A DNA stretch of 64,000 nucleotides from Solimonas fluminis (GCF_002930645.1 NZ_PSNW01000001.1:426600-490599), one strand, 5' to 3'; counted from the stretch's first letter, positions 1 to 8,827 are shown. Notes: generated by a model from the sequence alone, not told the origin. Numbers and translations: made by a program.

Positions 1-990
1 GTCGATGGCCAGCGCCCCGGACTTGACGAAGTCCTTGCCCTCGCCCGGCTTGCAGAAACCGAAGCCTTCCAGCTGCAGCAGCACGTGCGGCGTGAAGGCG
101 TCATAGATCATCGCCGCCTGCATGTCCTTGGGCCCGAGGCCCACCATGTCCCACAGGCGCCCGGCCACGCCCTGCGCCTCGGGCATCACGGTGAGGTCTT
201 CGTGGTAGTAGTTGGAGATCACTTCCACGTTGTAGGGGATCGACTGCGTGGCACCGAGGATGCGCACCGGCTTCTGCTTGAGGTCGCGCGCGCGCTCCAG
301 GCTGGTGACCAGGATGGCCTGGCCGCCGTCGCTTTCCTGGCAGCAGTCCAGCATGCGCAGCAGCGGCTCCATGATCCACTTGGAGTTCTGGTGGTCTTCC
401 AGGGTGATCGGCTTGTTGTAGAACCAGGCCTTGGGATTGGTGGCGGCGTACTGGCGCTGCTGCACCGAGATCAGGCCCAGGTCGCGGTTGGTGACGCCGT
501 ACTTGTGCATGTAGCGCTGCGCCTGCAGCGCGCCCCAGCTGGCCGGGGTCATGGCGCCGAAGGGCACGCACCACAGCAGCGAGCCGGTGCCGTTGCCCGA
601 CTGGTAGTTGGTGGTGTTGGTCGGGTTCTGGCCGAAGCGGTACTGGCTGCGCTCGTTCATCGCGCGCCAGATCAGCACGTTCTTGCACAGGCCGGCGTTG
701 ACCATCGCCATGGCCTGGTAGATGGTGCCGGCCGCGGCGGCGCCGCCGCCGGGAATGCGGGTGGTATAGGCCAGGTCCTTCACGCCCAGGCAACGCGCGA
801 GCATCATCTCGTCGCTGTTGTCGATGGTGAAGGTGATCATGCCGTCGATGTCGTGCGGGCTGATGCCGGCGTCGTCGCAGGCGGCCTTGGCGCACTCGGC
901 GGCCAGCTGCAGCTCGCTGCGGCCGGATTCCTTGGAAAATTCGGTGGCGCCGATGCCGGCGATGGCGGCTTCGGTGAATTGGCGTGCCAT
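1..990 (-). CDS. Thiolase-superfamily lipid-transfer protein (Ltp2/SCP-x type), 3' end cut off
   Basis: The 330 visible codons begin MARQFTEAAIAGIGATEFS and carry the IAGIGATEFS opening and the YDAFTPHVLLQLE stretch typical of non-condensing thiolase-like lipid-transfer proteins. The stop lies outside the window. The start is preceded by AAGGGA and follows the stop of the DUF35 gene by 10 nt, so the two are co-transcribed. In known steroid degraders such a thiolase pairs with a DUF35 protein to form the retro-aldolase Ltp2-ChsH2 that releases a side chain from a CoA thioester. That role here is inferred from the pairing and from the nearby ketosteroid-dehydrogenase-like gene. An ordinary acetyl-CoA acetyltransferase annotation is the alternative. 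Confidence 0.9.
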   Translation of the reverse strand, partial: MARQFTEAAIAGIGATEFSKESGRSELQLAAECAKAACDDAGISPHDIDGMITFTIDNSDEMMLARCLGVKDLAYTTRIPGGGAAAAGTIYQAMAMVNAGLCKNVLIWRAMNERSQYRFGQNPTNTTNYQSGNGTGSLLWCVPFGAMTPASWGALQAQRYMHKYGVTNRDLGLISVQQRQYAATNPKAWFYNKPITLEDHQNSKWIMEPLLRMLDCCQESDGGQAILVTSLERARDLKQKPVRILGATQSIPYNVEVISNYYHEDLTVMPEAQGVAGRLWDMVGLGPKDMQAAMIYDAFTPHVLLQLEGFGFCKPGEGKDFVKSGALAID

Positions 991-1000
991 GTCGGGTCCC

Positions 1001-1441
1001 TTACTTCTTGACGGGCCGGAACACCGGCACCTTGTGGTTGTTCATCGTGGGCTCGAAGGTGACTTCGACCGGCATGTCCTGCACCACCTCGTCGTAGGCC
1101 ACGCCGACGACGTTGGAGACGAAGCGGGTGCCTTCCTCCAGCTCGATCACGGCGATGATCGGGGCTTCCTTGAAGCCGAACGGAGGCGGATGGCGGGCGA
1201 TGGCCCAGGAATGCACCTTGCCCTTGCCGGACAGGGGCACTTCCTCGCGCTTCAGGCTGAAGCACTTGGGGCACATCGGCCGGGGCGGGAAGCGGAACTC
1301 GCCGCAGTCGCCGCACTTCTGGCCGAGGAACAGCTCCTTGTCGGCGCCCTCCCAGAAGAACTTGGCGTCGAGCGTGACGATCGGCGGGATGCGGGTGGGC
1401 TTGGGTGCGGCGGGCGCCGCAGGCTGTTCTGGCGTGCTCAT
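1001..1441 (-). CDS. DUF35/OB-fold zinc-ribbon protein, partner of the thiolase
   Basis: The protein has 146 residues. A Pro/Ala-rich N-terminus leads into a rubredoxin-like zinc ribbon (CGDCGEF then MCPKCF) and an OB-fold containing PLSGKGKVHSW and PIIAVIELEEGTRF. This is the standard DUF35 layout of acyl-CoA-associated proteins that bind thiolase-like partners. The ATG at 1441 is chosen because GAGGGG stands just upstream on the minus strand; an upstream extension reads into a REP-like repeat and is not credible. It is the first gene of an operon with the thiolase. A GGGTGAGG motif that recurs at other lipid genes lies about 60 bp upstream. Confidence 0.9.
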   Translation of the reverse strand: MSTPEQPAAPAAPKPTRIPPIVTLDAKFFWEGADKELFLGQKCGDCGEFRFPPRPMCPKCFSLKREEVPLSGKGKVHSWAIARHPPPFGFKEAPIIAVIELEEGTRFVSNVVGVAYDEVVQDMPVEVTFEPTMNNHKVPVFRPVKK

Positions 1442-1517
1442 GAGTCCCCTCAGGTTTGCATGGACCTTACAGGGGGTAAAGCTTGGGGGGCCTGCCTCAA
1501 ATGGGTGAGGACACCCC

Positions 1518-1575
1518 GTAGCAGCCCGCTTGCTGGCGACGCTGGCCTTGCAGTCGCCAGCAAGCGGGCTCCTAC
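1518..1575. repeat. REP-like hairpin between TetR and DUF35 genes
   Basis: Two 23-nt arms (1518-1540 and 1553-1575) form an inverted repeat with one mismatch around a 12-nt loop. The arm reads GTAGSAGCCCGCTTGCTGGC and onward, the style of dispersed REP elements in pseudomonads and xanthomonads. A related hairpin lies at 15984-16011. It probably also stops transcription from the upstream TetR gene. Confidence 0.75.
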
Positions 1576-1595
1576 AGGGCAAGAAGCTGCGGCAA

Positions 1596-2246
1596 TCAGG
1601 GCTCCTTGAGCATCGCCAGCACGGTCTGCTGGATGCGCTGCAGGTAGCGGGGCGTATTGCGCACCTTCTGCTCGAACACCCGCTCGATGGTCAGGCCGGT
1701 CAGGAAGCAGTGGGCGAAGGTCAGGACCTCGCGTGCGCGGGCCTCGTCCAGCCTGACGTCGGCGAAGATCTCGCGCAGCGACACCAGGGGATCGCGGCTG
1801 AAGCGGTCCTCCCAGTTGGGCGGCGCCTCCTCGTGGAAGCCGCGGGTGGCGAGCAGGATCTCCAGCATCGCCAGGTAGGCGTCGTCCTGGTAGTGCGCCC
1901 ACATGGTCTCGAGGAAGCCCTCCACCCGCTGGGCCAGCGAACCTGCCCGCAGGGCCGGATCGGCCATGCGCTGGGCGAAGCGCTCGTGGGCCAGGTTCAT
2001 CACCGCGTCGAGGATTTCCTCCTTGTTCCCGAAATGGTGCTGCGCGGCTCCCCAGGTGATGCCGGCGCGCTCGGCGATGCGGCTGGAGGAGGCATGCGAG
2101 TAGCCCCCCTCCTTGATCAGCGAGATCACCGCGGAAATGATCTTTTCCCGGGTGCGCTGCGTCTTCAGCGCCTGCTTGCCCAGCGGCGCGGCCGGTCCTT
2201 CCGGCGAGGCTTTCCGGCGCTTGCCGGCTACGGCGTCACTGCACAT
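1596..2246 (-). CDS. TetR-family transcriptional regulator
   Basis: The protein has 216 residues. A TetR helix-turn-helix spans about residues 33-80 (TREKIISAVISLIKEGGY, then AERAGITWGAAQHHFGNKEE), followed by a helical ligand domain. The start overlaps the end of the flavoprotein gene by 19 nt and has no clear Shine-Dalgarno, so translation is probably coupled. It is the last gene of the DUF1302-PQQ dehydrogenase-flavoprotein operon and is likely its local regulator. The ligand is unknown, plausibly a steroid-like or acyl-CoA compound given the neighbours. Confidence 0.9.
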   Translation of the reverse strand: MCSDAVAGKRRKASPEGPAAPLGKQALKTQRTREKIISAVISLIKEGGYSHASSSRIAERAGITWGAAQHHFGNKEEILDAVMNLAHERFAQRMADPALRAGSLAQRVEGFLETMWAHYQDDAYLAMLEILLATRGFHEEAPPNWEDRFSRDPLVSLREIFADVRLDEARAREVLTFAHCFLTGLTIERVFEQKVRNTPRYLQRIQQTVLAMLKEP

Positions 2247-3955
2247 GCGTGTTCTGCGGCCAGGAATCCGAAGGTCATGGCCGGCCCCAGGGTGGCGCCG
2301 GCACCCGGATAGTATCGCCCAGTCACCGAGGCGGCGCAGTTGCCGATGGCGTACAGCCCCCGCAGCGGAGCGCCATTGCCATCCAGGACCCGTCCGTGCT
2401 CGTCGGTCTTCAGGCCGCCCTTGGTGCCGATGTCGCCGGGATGGATCTCCATGCCATAGAACGGCCCCTCGGCCACCGGCGCCAGGCAGGGGTTGGGCTG
2501 GATGCGCACGTCGCCGTAGAGCAGGTCGTAGGGGTTCTCGCCGCGCTGGTAGTCGCCGTCCTTGCCGGCGGCGGCAAAGCCGTTGAAGCGTGCCACGGTG
2601 GCTTCCAGGCCGGCCGCGTCCACCCCCAGCCGCGCCGCCAGCTCCGCCAGCGTGGCGCCGCGCCTGAGCAGGCGCTCCTGCCGCGGCTGCAGCCAGTTCA
2701 GGCGCATGCCGCCCGGCAGCAGGGGGCCGTAGGGGTACTCGCGCTTGTAGCGGGCATCGAACACGATGTAGGCCGGCAGGTTGCCCGGCCGGTACATGGC
2801 CTGCACCGCGGTGGTATAGGCCACCGACTCGTTGAAGAAACGCTGGCCGGCCAGGTTGACCACGATGGCGCCTGGCATGGAGCGCTCGGTGAACAGCATG
2901 CGCGCGCGGTCCTCGTCGGGCAGGCGGATCGTGGGCCCCCACCAGGCCTCGTCCATCAGCGCCGTGGCCGCGCCGAGCTTCTGCGCCGCCAGCAGCATGT
3001 CGCCGGTGTTGTGGGGATTGGCGGCGGACCAGCGCGTGTCGCTCGGCGCCGGCAGATGGCGCTGGCGCAGCTCCTGGTTGTGCTCGAAGCCGCCGCTGCC
3101 GAGGATCACGGCCTTGCGCGCCTTCACGCGCAGCAGGCGGCCCTGCTGCCGTACGGTGGCACCGGCCACCCCACCCTGCCCGTCCGGCAGCAGGTCCACC
3201 GCCGGCGCGGACAGCCAGACCGGCACGCCGGCATCGAGCAGGGAATGGCGCAGGCGCGCGACCAGGGCGTTGCCCATGGTCAGGCGGCGCGAGCGCCGCG
3301 AGAACAGGCGCCAGGGCAGGTCCAGGAAGTAGCCCAGCGCCAGCTTCAGCAGCAGCCTGAACCAGCCCGGCGACTTGGACAGCAGGATGGCGCCCTCGGT
3401 GTTGGTGTAGCCCATCAGGCCCATCACGCGGGTCTGGCGATGCGGCTCCTGCAGCCTGGAGAAATCGTCGCCGAGCAGCCGCGCGTCATACGGCAGCGGA
3501 TCGACCGAACGCCCGCCGGGCTTGGCCCCGGCCAGGTGCTGGTAGTAGTCCGCGTAGTAGGACATGGCCTGGAACTCCACGCGGCTGTGGTCCACCAGCC
3601 AGCGCAGCATGCGCCGGCCATTGGCGACATAGGCACGGACATTGGCCTCCGGCACGTCCTCGCCGGTCAGCGCGCGCATATAGCCCAGGGCCTCTTCCTC
3701 GCTGTCGGGGATGCTGCAGCCCGGCATCAGGTGGTTGGCGGGAATCCACAGGCCGCCGCCGGAGGTGGCGGAGGTGCCGCCGTAGTGGCTGCCCTTCTCC
3801 ACCATCAGGACTTTCGCGCCCGCCTGGGCGGCGCGCAGCGCGGCGGTCATGGCGCCGGCGCCGGTGCCGACGACCAGGATGTCGGTTTCGTGGTCCCAGG
3901 AGGTGTTGGATATTGCAGTCATGTCGGCTTTTTCGGGTGCGTCGATGAAGTTCAT
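2228..3955 (-). CDS. FAD-dependent 3-ketosteroid-delta1-dehydrogenase-like oxidoreductase
   Basis: The protein has 575 residues. A Rossmann FAD site (DILVVGTGAGAMTAALRAA) lies near residue 30, followed by the GGTSATSGGGLWIPAN stretch of the fumarate reductase/KstD family. The KstD catalytic pattern is visible near the C-terminus as YYPGAGATLG, with Tyr549 and Gly553 four apart, and a Tyr follows FFNES as in KstD. Known members remove hydrogens from C1-C2 of 3-ketosteroids using FAD; the actual substrate here is unproven. It begins 2 nt after the PQQ dehydrogenase stop. An ATG 33 nt further in (3922) would also give an intact FAD site. Confidence 0.85.
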   Translation of the reverse strand: MNFIDAPEKADMTAISNTSWDHETDILVVGTGAGAMTAALRAAQAGAKVLMVEKGSHYGGTSATSGGGLWIPANHLMPGCSIPDSEEEALGYMRALTGEDVPEANVRAYVANGRRMLRWLVDHSRVEFQAMSYYADYYQHLAGAKPGGRSVDPLPYDARLLGDDFSRLQEPHRQTRVMGLMGYTNTEGAILLSKSPGWFRLLLKLALGYFLDLPWRLFSRRSRRLTMGNALVARLRHSLLDAGVPVWLSAPAVDLLPDGQGGVAGATVRQQGRLLRVKARKAVILGSGGFEHNQELRQRHLPAPSDTRWSAANPHNTGDMLLAAQKLGAATALMDEAWWGPTIRLPDEDRARMLFTERSMPGAIVVNLAGQRFFNESVAYTTAVQAMYRPGNLPAYIVFDARYKREYPYGPLLPGGMRLNWLQPRQERLLRRGATLAELAARLGVDAAGLEATVARFNGFAAAGKDGDYQRGENPYDLLYGDVRIQPNPCLAPVAEGPFYGMEIHPGDIGTKGGLKTDEHGRVLDGNGAPLRGLYAIGNCAASVTGRYYPGAGATLGPAMTFGFLAAEHACAVTP

Positions 3956-3957
3956 CG

Positions 3958-5877
3958 CTACTGCAGCGTGAACGCGACGATCGCATCGCCGGTCCTGGTC
4001 CCCAGCGCGCCATGGCCGCCGGCGCCGATCACCAGGTACTGCCTGCCGCCAGCCTTGTAGGTCATCGGCGCGGCATGCGCGGCGAAGGGCAGCTCGTGGC
4101 GCCACAGTTCGTTGCCGCTGTCCATGTCGAAGGCGCGCAGGTACTGGTCCATCGCGGCGGCGATGAAGGCGATGCCGCCGGCGGTCTGCAGCGAGCTGCC
4201 GGAATTGGGCGTGCCCAGTTCCCAGCGGTCGCCGAAGGGCGCCATGCCGTGCAGGTTGCCCAATGGCCGATCCCAGAGCTTGTTGCCGCTGTCCAGGTCG
4301 ATGGCCACCAGCCGGCCCCAGGGCGGCGCGATGCAGGGCGTCTTCAGCGGCGACAGGAAGGGCGCGCGCACGGTGACGTAGGGCGTGCCTTCCTGCGGGT
4401 GCATGCCGACCAGGTCGGTGGCGCCGGTGGCGCCGCGGTAGTCCTTGCGCGGCACGGCCTGGATCGTGAACGGCGCGGCCTGCAGGTTGACCAGCAGGCG
4501 GTTGCGCAGCGGGTCCACCGACACCGAGCCCCAGTTGATGCCGCCGCCCAGGCCCGGGTACTGCAGCGAACCCCTCAGCGAGGGCGGCGTGAACACACCC
4601 TGGTAGTCCAGCGCGTCGAAGGCCTGCTGGCACTTGCCCCTGTCCCAGAACGTGAGCCCCCACAGGTCGTCTCGCGTCAGCTTCAAGGGATGCAGCGGCG
4701 CGGGCCGGGTCGGGAAGGGCTGTGTCGGCGAGGTCTTCTCGCCGGGCAGCGTGGACGCGGGGACCTTGCGCTCCTCCACCGGGAACAGCGGCTCGCCGGT
4801 CAGGCGGTTGAGCACGAAGACGAAGCCGAGCTTGGTCGCCGCCACCAGGGCCGGCACCGGCTTGCCGCCGACACGCGCGGTGAACAGCACCGGCTGGGCG
4901 GCGACGTCGTAGTCCCAGACGTCGTGGTGCACGGTCTGGAAGCGCCAGCGCAGCGCACCGGTGTCGGCTTCGAGCGCGACGATGGACGAGGCGAAGTAGT
5001 CCAGGCCATGACGCTCCGCGCCGCCGTAGTGGTCGGGAGCCGCGTTGCCGGTGGGCGCGAACAACAGGCCATTCTCCGGGTCGGCCGACATCAGCGCCCA
5101 GACGTTCGGCGTGCCCGGGGTCAGCGTGCCCCCCTGCTTCACCTGCTCCGCCGTCACCGCCGGCACGCCGGGCGGCACCGGGTCCCAGACCCACTTCAGC
5201 TCGCCCGTGCGCGCATCGAAGGCGCGCAGGGCGCCGCCGGGGGCGGTGATGCGCTGGCCGTCCTTGACGAAGGCGCCGGTGACGACGCGGTCGCCGACCA
5301 CCTGCGGCGGCGAGGTCATGTAGTACTCGGCCAACCCGACCTTGCCCAGGCCCTGCAGCAGGTTGACCTCGCCCTTCACGCCGAAGTCCTCGCAGCGCCT
5401 GCCGCTGCGGGCATCCATGGCGATCAGGCGCGCATCGACCGTACCGGTGTAGATGCGCTCGGCGCAGGCGGCGCCGGACCTGGGCTGGGCATCGCGCCAG
5501 TACGCGACACCGCGGCAGGTGGGCGCATAGACGCCGTCGAGCTTCACCTTCGGGTCGAAGCGCCATTTCTGCCGCCCGCTGGCGGCATCCAGCGCGATGA
5601 CGCGGTTGTAGGGGGTGCAGAAGTACAGCGTGCCGTCGACCAGCAGCGGCGTGGCCTGAAAGGCGGTGGCGCCGTGCTGGTCGTTGCCCTGGGAGAAGTC
5701 GCCATGGTGGAAGGTCCAGGCGGGCTTGAGCCTGCCGACGTTGTCCTTGCGGATATCCGCCAGCGGCGACCAGCGCTGGCCGCCGGCATCGCCGCCGACG
5801 TAGGGCCACTGGCTGGACGGGTCCGCCGCGAGCGCGGCCACGGGCAGCAGGAACAGCAGGACGGCGCGGAGATTCAT
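3958..5877 (-). CDS. PQQ-dependent dehydrogenase (glucose/quinate/shikimate type), periplasmic
   Basis: The protein has 639 residues. A clear signal peptide ends at VAALA. It is followed by PQQ propeller repeats (WPYVGGDAGGQRWSPLADI at the front, several LxAxDxxSGxxxW-type blades later) ending VIGAGGHGALG and DAIVAFTLQ. It lacks the five N-terminal membrane helices of membrane glucose dehydrogenase, so it should be a soluble or peripheral periplasmic quinoprotein. No CxxCH haem motif is present, so electrons must leave through another carrier. It sits 6 nt after the DUF1302 barrel gene and 2 nt before the KstD-like gene, which suggests oxidation of an incoming hydrophobic alcohol or sterol rather than sugar. 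Confidence 0.88.
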   Translation of the reverse strand: MNLRAVLLFLLPVAALAADPSSQWPYVGGDAGGQRWSPLADIRKDNVGRLKPAWTFHHGDFSQGNDQHGATAFQATPLLVDGTLYFCTPYNRVIALDAASGRQKWRFDPKVKLDGVYAPTCRGVAYWRDAQPRSGAACAERIYTGTVDARLIAMDARSGRRCEDFGVKGEVNLLQGLGKVGLAEYYMTSPPQVVGDRVVTGAFVKDGQRITAPGGALRAFDARTGELKWVWDPVPPGVPAVTAEQVKQGGTLTPGTPNVWALMSADPENGLLFAPTGNAAPDHYGGAERHGLDYFASSIVALEADTGALRWRFQTVHHDVWDYDVAAQPVLFTARVGGKPVPALVAATKLGFVFVLNRLTGEPLFPVEERKVPASTLPGEKTSPTQPFPTRPAPLHPLKLTRDDLWGLTFWDRGKCQQAFDALDYQGVFTPPSLRGSLQYPGLGGGINWGSVSVDPLRNRLLVNLQAAPFTIQAVPRKDYRGATGATDLVGMHPQEGTPYVTVRAPFLSPLKTPCIAPPWGRLVAIDLDSGNKLWDRPLGNLHGMAPFGDRWELGTPNSGSSLQTAGGIAFIAAAMDQYLRAFDMDSGNELWRHELPFAAHAAPMTYKAGGRQYLVIGAGGHGALGTRTGDAIVAFTLQ

Positions 5878-5883
5878 CGAGGC

Positions 5884-7821
5884 TCAGAAGCTGTACTTGG
5901 CGGAGACGCCGACGAAGTCGCGGTCGGCATAGGGGTTCTTGGCGAAATGCGGCGTGCCGAAGTAGCCCGCCCAGGTGATGCCCAGGGTGAACTGCTGCAG
6001 GTAGGTCATGTTGAGGCCGACGCTGAGGCGCTTGTCCTGGATGCCGGCCAGCGGACCGAAGGCGGCCGTCAGCGAGGACTGGCCCTCCAGCATGCGCGCG
6101 GCGTAGACCGGCACGGTCAGGTCCCAGCCCCGCAGCACGTTCTTGCGGTCGAAGATGAACAGCATGGAGATCGCGGAGGAATCCTTGGAGTTGTGCAGCT
6201 TGGTGTTGCACTCGTAGGGATTGCAGACCGGATCGACCTCCTGGACGTGCACGTAGCCGGTCTCGCCCACCACCGACAGCGTGTCCCACAGCGGCAGGCC
6301 GAACAGGTCCTGCGGCCCGAAGGAATAGATCGCCGACAGCAGGCCCTGGATGATCTTGGCGCGCGTCGGCGAGGGCACGGGGCCGAGCAGGCCGCTGCTC
6401 AGGTCCACCAGCACGTCGACGCCATCGCGGTAGATCGCCTCGCCGGCCACGTTCACGCCGAACAGCGCGGTGGAGAAGCTGGCCGCCGTCATGTGGATGC
6501 CGTCGAAGTAGTGCGGCTGGTAGGTCACCGGCACCTGCAGGCCCAGCGTGCCGGTGGCCAGGATCGGCACGCCGCCCGGCCCCACCAGCAGCGGCGCCGA
6601 ACCGTAGGTCTGCACCGGCGCCGGCGTGGTGCTGTGGTAGCGCAGGTGATAGAGGCCGACGCCGGTGGTCGGCGTCATCTGGTACTTCAGGCCGACACCG
6701 TACTGTCCGTGGTCGCTCGGCTTCTTCTCGCCGTTGTAGAGCACGTTGATGTACTTGGGCTGGCCCGGCATCGGGATGTTGGCGATCTGCAGCGGCAGAT
6801 CCGGCAGGAAGGGATCCAGCGCCGCCAGGGTGTTGCTCAGGAAGTCCGTGACTCCGCCCAGCGGCAGGTTCGCGAAATCCGCCACCAGCTGCAGGTACTC
6901 CGCCAGGTCGGTGGACAGCAGGTTCACATCGGCCAGGTTCGGCAGGTACAGCGGGTTCTCCAGCCCATAGGTGAACTGCGCGCCGGGACCGACCACGTCG
7001 GCCACCGAGAAGTACTCGCCCACCGGGTTCAGTTCGGTGGACTTGTACTCCAGCTTGTACTGGCCCAGCAGGGTCAGCTCCGGCGTCAGCGCCAGCTGCA
7101 TCGACACCTGGTTGACCGGCAGCAGGATGCTCTTGACGTCGGCGCCCGGCACGTTGGCCTTGGTGGCGTCGGCCGGCGACTGCGCCAGCGCGATGCCGGA
7201 GAAGAACAGGCTCTCGCCCCAGGCGGCGATATGGCGGCCCAGGCGCAGGTTCAGCGCGGCCTCCTCGCCCAGGTACCAGGTGCCGTAGACGTAGGCATCG
7301 AGCAGCCGCGCACGTGCGCCGTCGTAGTACTCCGCGGCATCGGTGAAGCGGTCCACCGGGCCCTCGTGCGGGTCGTTGATGTTGCCGGTGGTCTGGCTCA
7401 GCGTGGCCGACTGCCGGTTGTCGTTGCGCCGGCGGTAGACATCGTCGTAGAACGCGTCGGCGCGTACGCGGATGCCGTAGTCCTCGTGCGTCAGGCCCAG
7501 TTCGCCCAGCACGGTGATGCGGTTGTTGAACAGCGCGCCCTTGTCGAAGTTGCGGTCGCCGTCGTCGTAGTTGGCCGACTCGGGAATCTTCAGCGTCTCC
7601 GGCACCGGGATGTCGGGCGAGCCCGGCGCATCGATGATGCGGTCGTCGGCATCGTGCAGGCGCATGGCCGCCGCATAGCCCAGCTGCATCTGCCAGTCGC
7701 CGTCGAGACCGAACAGCTCGAACTCCCCTGCCCTCGCCGGATGACTGGCCAGGGCCGGAACCATGGCACAGGCCACGGCAAGGCCGCGATGCGCGAACGG
7801 CCATTGAATGCGACGGGACAT
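5884..7821 (-). CDS. DUF1302-family outer-membrane protein
   Basis: The protein has 645 residues. A signal peptide (cleavage near SHPARA) is followed by alternating amphipathic strands and a C-terminal Phe (GVSAKYSF), the usual barrel-assembly signal. The fragments GEFELFGLDGDWQMQLGY and LRLGRHIAAWGESLFF are DUF1302 hallmarks. DUF1302 proteins occur in operons for uptake or degradation of hydrophobic compounds including steroids. It is the promoter-proximal gene of the operon, with a strong GGAGGAGAATCC ribosome site before the ATG at 7821. Transport of the operon's substrate across the outer membrane is inferred. Confidence 0.88.
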   Translation of the reverse strand: MSRRIQWPFAHRGLAVACAMVPALASHPARAGEFELFGLDGDWQMQLGYAAAMRLHDADDRIIDAPGSPDIPVPETLKIPESANYDDGDRNFDKGALFNNRITVLGELGLTHEDYGIRVRADAFYDDVYRRRNDNRQSATLSQTTGNINDPHEGPVDRFTDAAEYYDGARARLLDAYVYGTWYLGEEAALNLRLGRHIAAWGESLFFSGIALAQSPADATKANVPGADVKSILLPVNQVSMQLALTPELTLLGQYKLEYKSTELNPVGEYFSVADVVGPGAQFTYGLENPLYLPNLADVNLLSTDLAEYLQLVADFANLPLGGVTDFLSNTLAALDPFLPDLPLQIANIPMPGQPKYINVLYNGEKKPSDHGQYGVGLKYQMTPTTGVGLYHLRYHSTTPAPVQTYGSAPLLVGPGGVPILATGTLGLQVPVTYQPHYFDGIHMTAASFSTALFGVNVAGEAIYRDGVDVLVDLSSGLLGPVPSPTRAKIIQGLLSAIYSFGPQDLFGLPLWDTLSVVGETGYVHVQEVDPVCNPYECNTKLHNSKDSSAISMLFIFDRKNVLRGWDLTVPVYAARMLEGQSSLTAAFGPLAGIQDKRLSVGLNMTYLQQFTLGITWAGYFGTPHFAKNPYADRDFVGVSAKYSF

Positions 7822-8016
7822 GGATTCTCCTCCGCTGATCGTTCTAGTGTCTGCAGCCCGCCCAGCTTAGGAACCCGGCCCTCCCGCCCTCCTCCCTCAA
7901 ACTGCGTACAGTTTTTTGCTGCACTGCGATCAGTCGGGGGTTCACCCCAAAGGGTGAGGATTCGCCGGGGCCGCGCCCGAATACTGCCCCCCATTCCCCG
8001 ACTCTCAAGGATGGCC
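7822..8016. promoter_or_regulatory. Divergent control region with two palindromes
   Basis: This gap separates the DUF1302 operon from the SDR. It holds a perfect 16-bp palindrome at 7899-7914 (AAACTG-CGTA-CAGTTT) and a second one at 7942-7957 (TCACCC-CAAA-GGGTGA). The second belongs to a GGGTGAGG motif also found upstream of the DUF35 and acyl-CoA dehydrogenase genes. Both palindromes are operator candidates; no convincing -35/-10 pair could be fixed by eye. Confidence 0.5.
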
Positions 8017-8784
8017 ATGCAGAACAACGATTTCCCCAAGGGCGCGACGCTGGTGTTCGGCGGCAGCGGCGGCATCGGCCAGGGCGTGGCCACCACCTTC
8101 GCCGCCGCCGGCTCCGACGTGGCGGTGGTTTACCGCGCCAAGAAGGAAGTGGCCGAGCGCGTGGCCGGCGAGATCCGGGCGCTGGGCCGCAAGGGCACGA
8201 TCCACGCCGCCGACGTGACCGACCCCAAGCAGATCGACGCCGCCGTGGCCGCCGCGATCCAGGAGCACGGCCGCATCCATACCGTGGTCTGGGCCGCAGG
8301 CCCGGTGGTGGAGCAGGTACACCTGGCCGAGACTTCGCTCGAGCTGTGGCAGAAGTCGATCAACATCGAGGCCCACGGCTTCTTCAACGCCTTCAAGGCC
8401 ACCGTCGAGCACCTGCGCGCCAACGGCGGCGGCTCCTATGTGCACCTGGGCTCCGCCGGCCATGTCTGGTGGCCGGCCAAGGACGGCCTGTCGGTGGCAC
8501 CGAAGGCCGCCAACGAAGCGCTGATCACCGGCATCGCCAAAGAGGAAGGCAAGAACAACATCCGCGCCAACTCGGTGCTGGTGGGCGTGATCGAGGCCGG
8601 CATGTTCCTGGAACTGCTCAAGCGCGGCGTGTTCGACCAGAAGTGGATCGACGAGACGCAGAAGCTGCTGTGCCTGAAGCGCTGGGGCAAGCCGGAAGAC
8701 ATCGGCCGCGCCGCCGTGTACCTGGCCACCGCCAGCTACGTGACGGGGCAGAAGATCAATGTGTCGGGTGGGTTCGGGATCTGA
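8017..8784 (+). CDS. SDR-fold protein lacking the catalytic tyrosine
   Basis: The protein has 255 residues with a glycine-rich nucleotide site (FGGSGGIGQGVA) and the C-terminal YVTGQKINVSGGFGI typical of classical SDRs. The ATG at 8017 is preferred to the one at 8011 because AAGGA is correctly spaced only for 8017. The catalytic Ser is present (HLGSAGH) and Lys is present, but YxxxK reads SVAPK, so Tyr is replaced by Ser. It may still act on an acyl-CoA or steroid substrate, as divergent SDRs do, or have a binding role. It is divergent from the DUF1302 operon and ends in a strong terminator. Confidence 0.88.
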   Translation: MQNNDFPKGATLVFGGSGGIGQGVATTFAAAGSDVAVVYRAKKEVAERVAGEIRALGRKGTIHAADVTDPKQIDAAVAAAIQEHGRIHTVVWAAGPVVEQVHLAETSLELWQKSINIEAHGFFNAFKATVEHLRANGGGSYVHLGSAGHVWWPAKDGLSVAPKAANEALITGIAKEEGKNNIRANSVLVGVIEAGMFLELLKRGVFDQKWIDETQKLLCLKRWGKPEDIGRAAVYLATASYVTGQKINVSGGFGI

Positions 8785-8804
8785 CGCGCTGCTGCTGCAG
8801 ACGA

Positions 8805-8827
8805 GGCCGCCTTCGGGCGGCCTTTTT
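8805..8827 (+). terminator. Rho-independent terminator after the SDR
   Basis: GGCCGCC and GGCGGCC form a 7-bp stem around a TTCG tetraloop, followed by five T. It lies 20 nt after the SDR stop. Confidence 0.9.

Noticed and set aside
8011-8016. ATG at 8011 as the SDR start
   Set aside because: AAGG directly abuts this ATG with no spacing, whereas AAGGA is properly placed for the ATG at 8017.
4012-8784. A very long open frame on the plus strand opposite the PQQ and DUF1302 genes
   Set aside because: It is a by-product of high-GC third positions in the minus-strand genes. Its translation is rich in His, Gln, Arg and Gly with no domain, and only its end is the real SDR.
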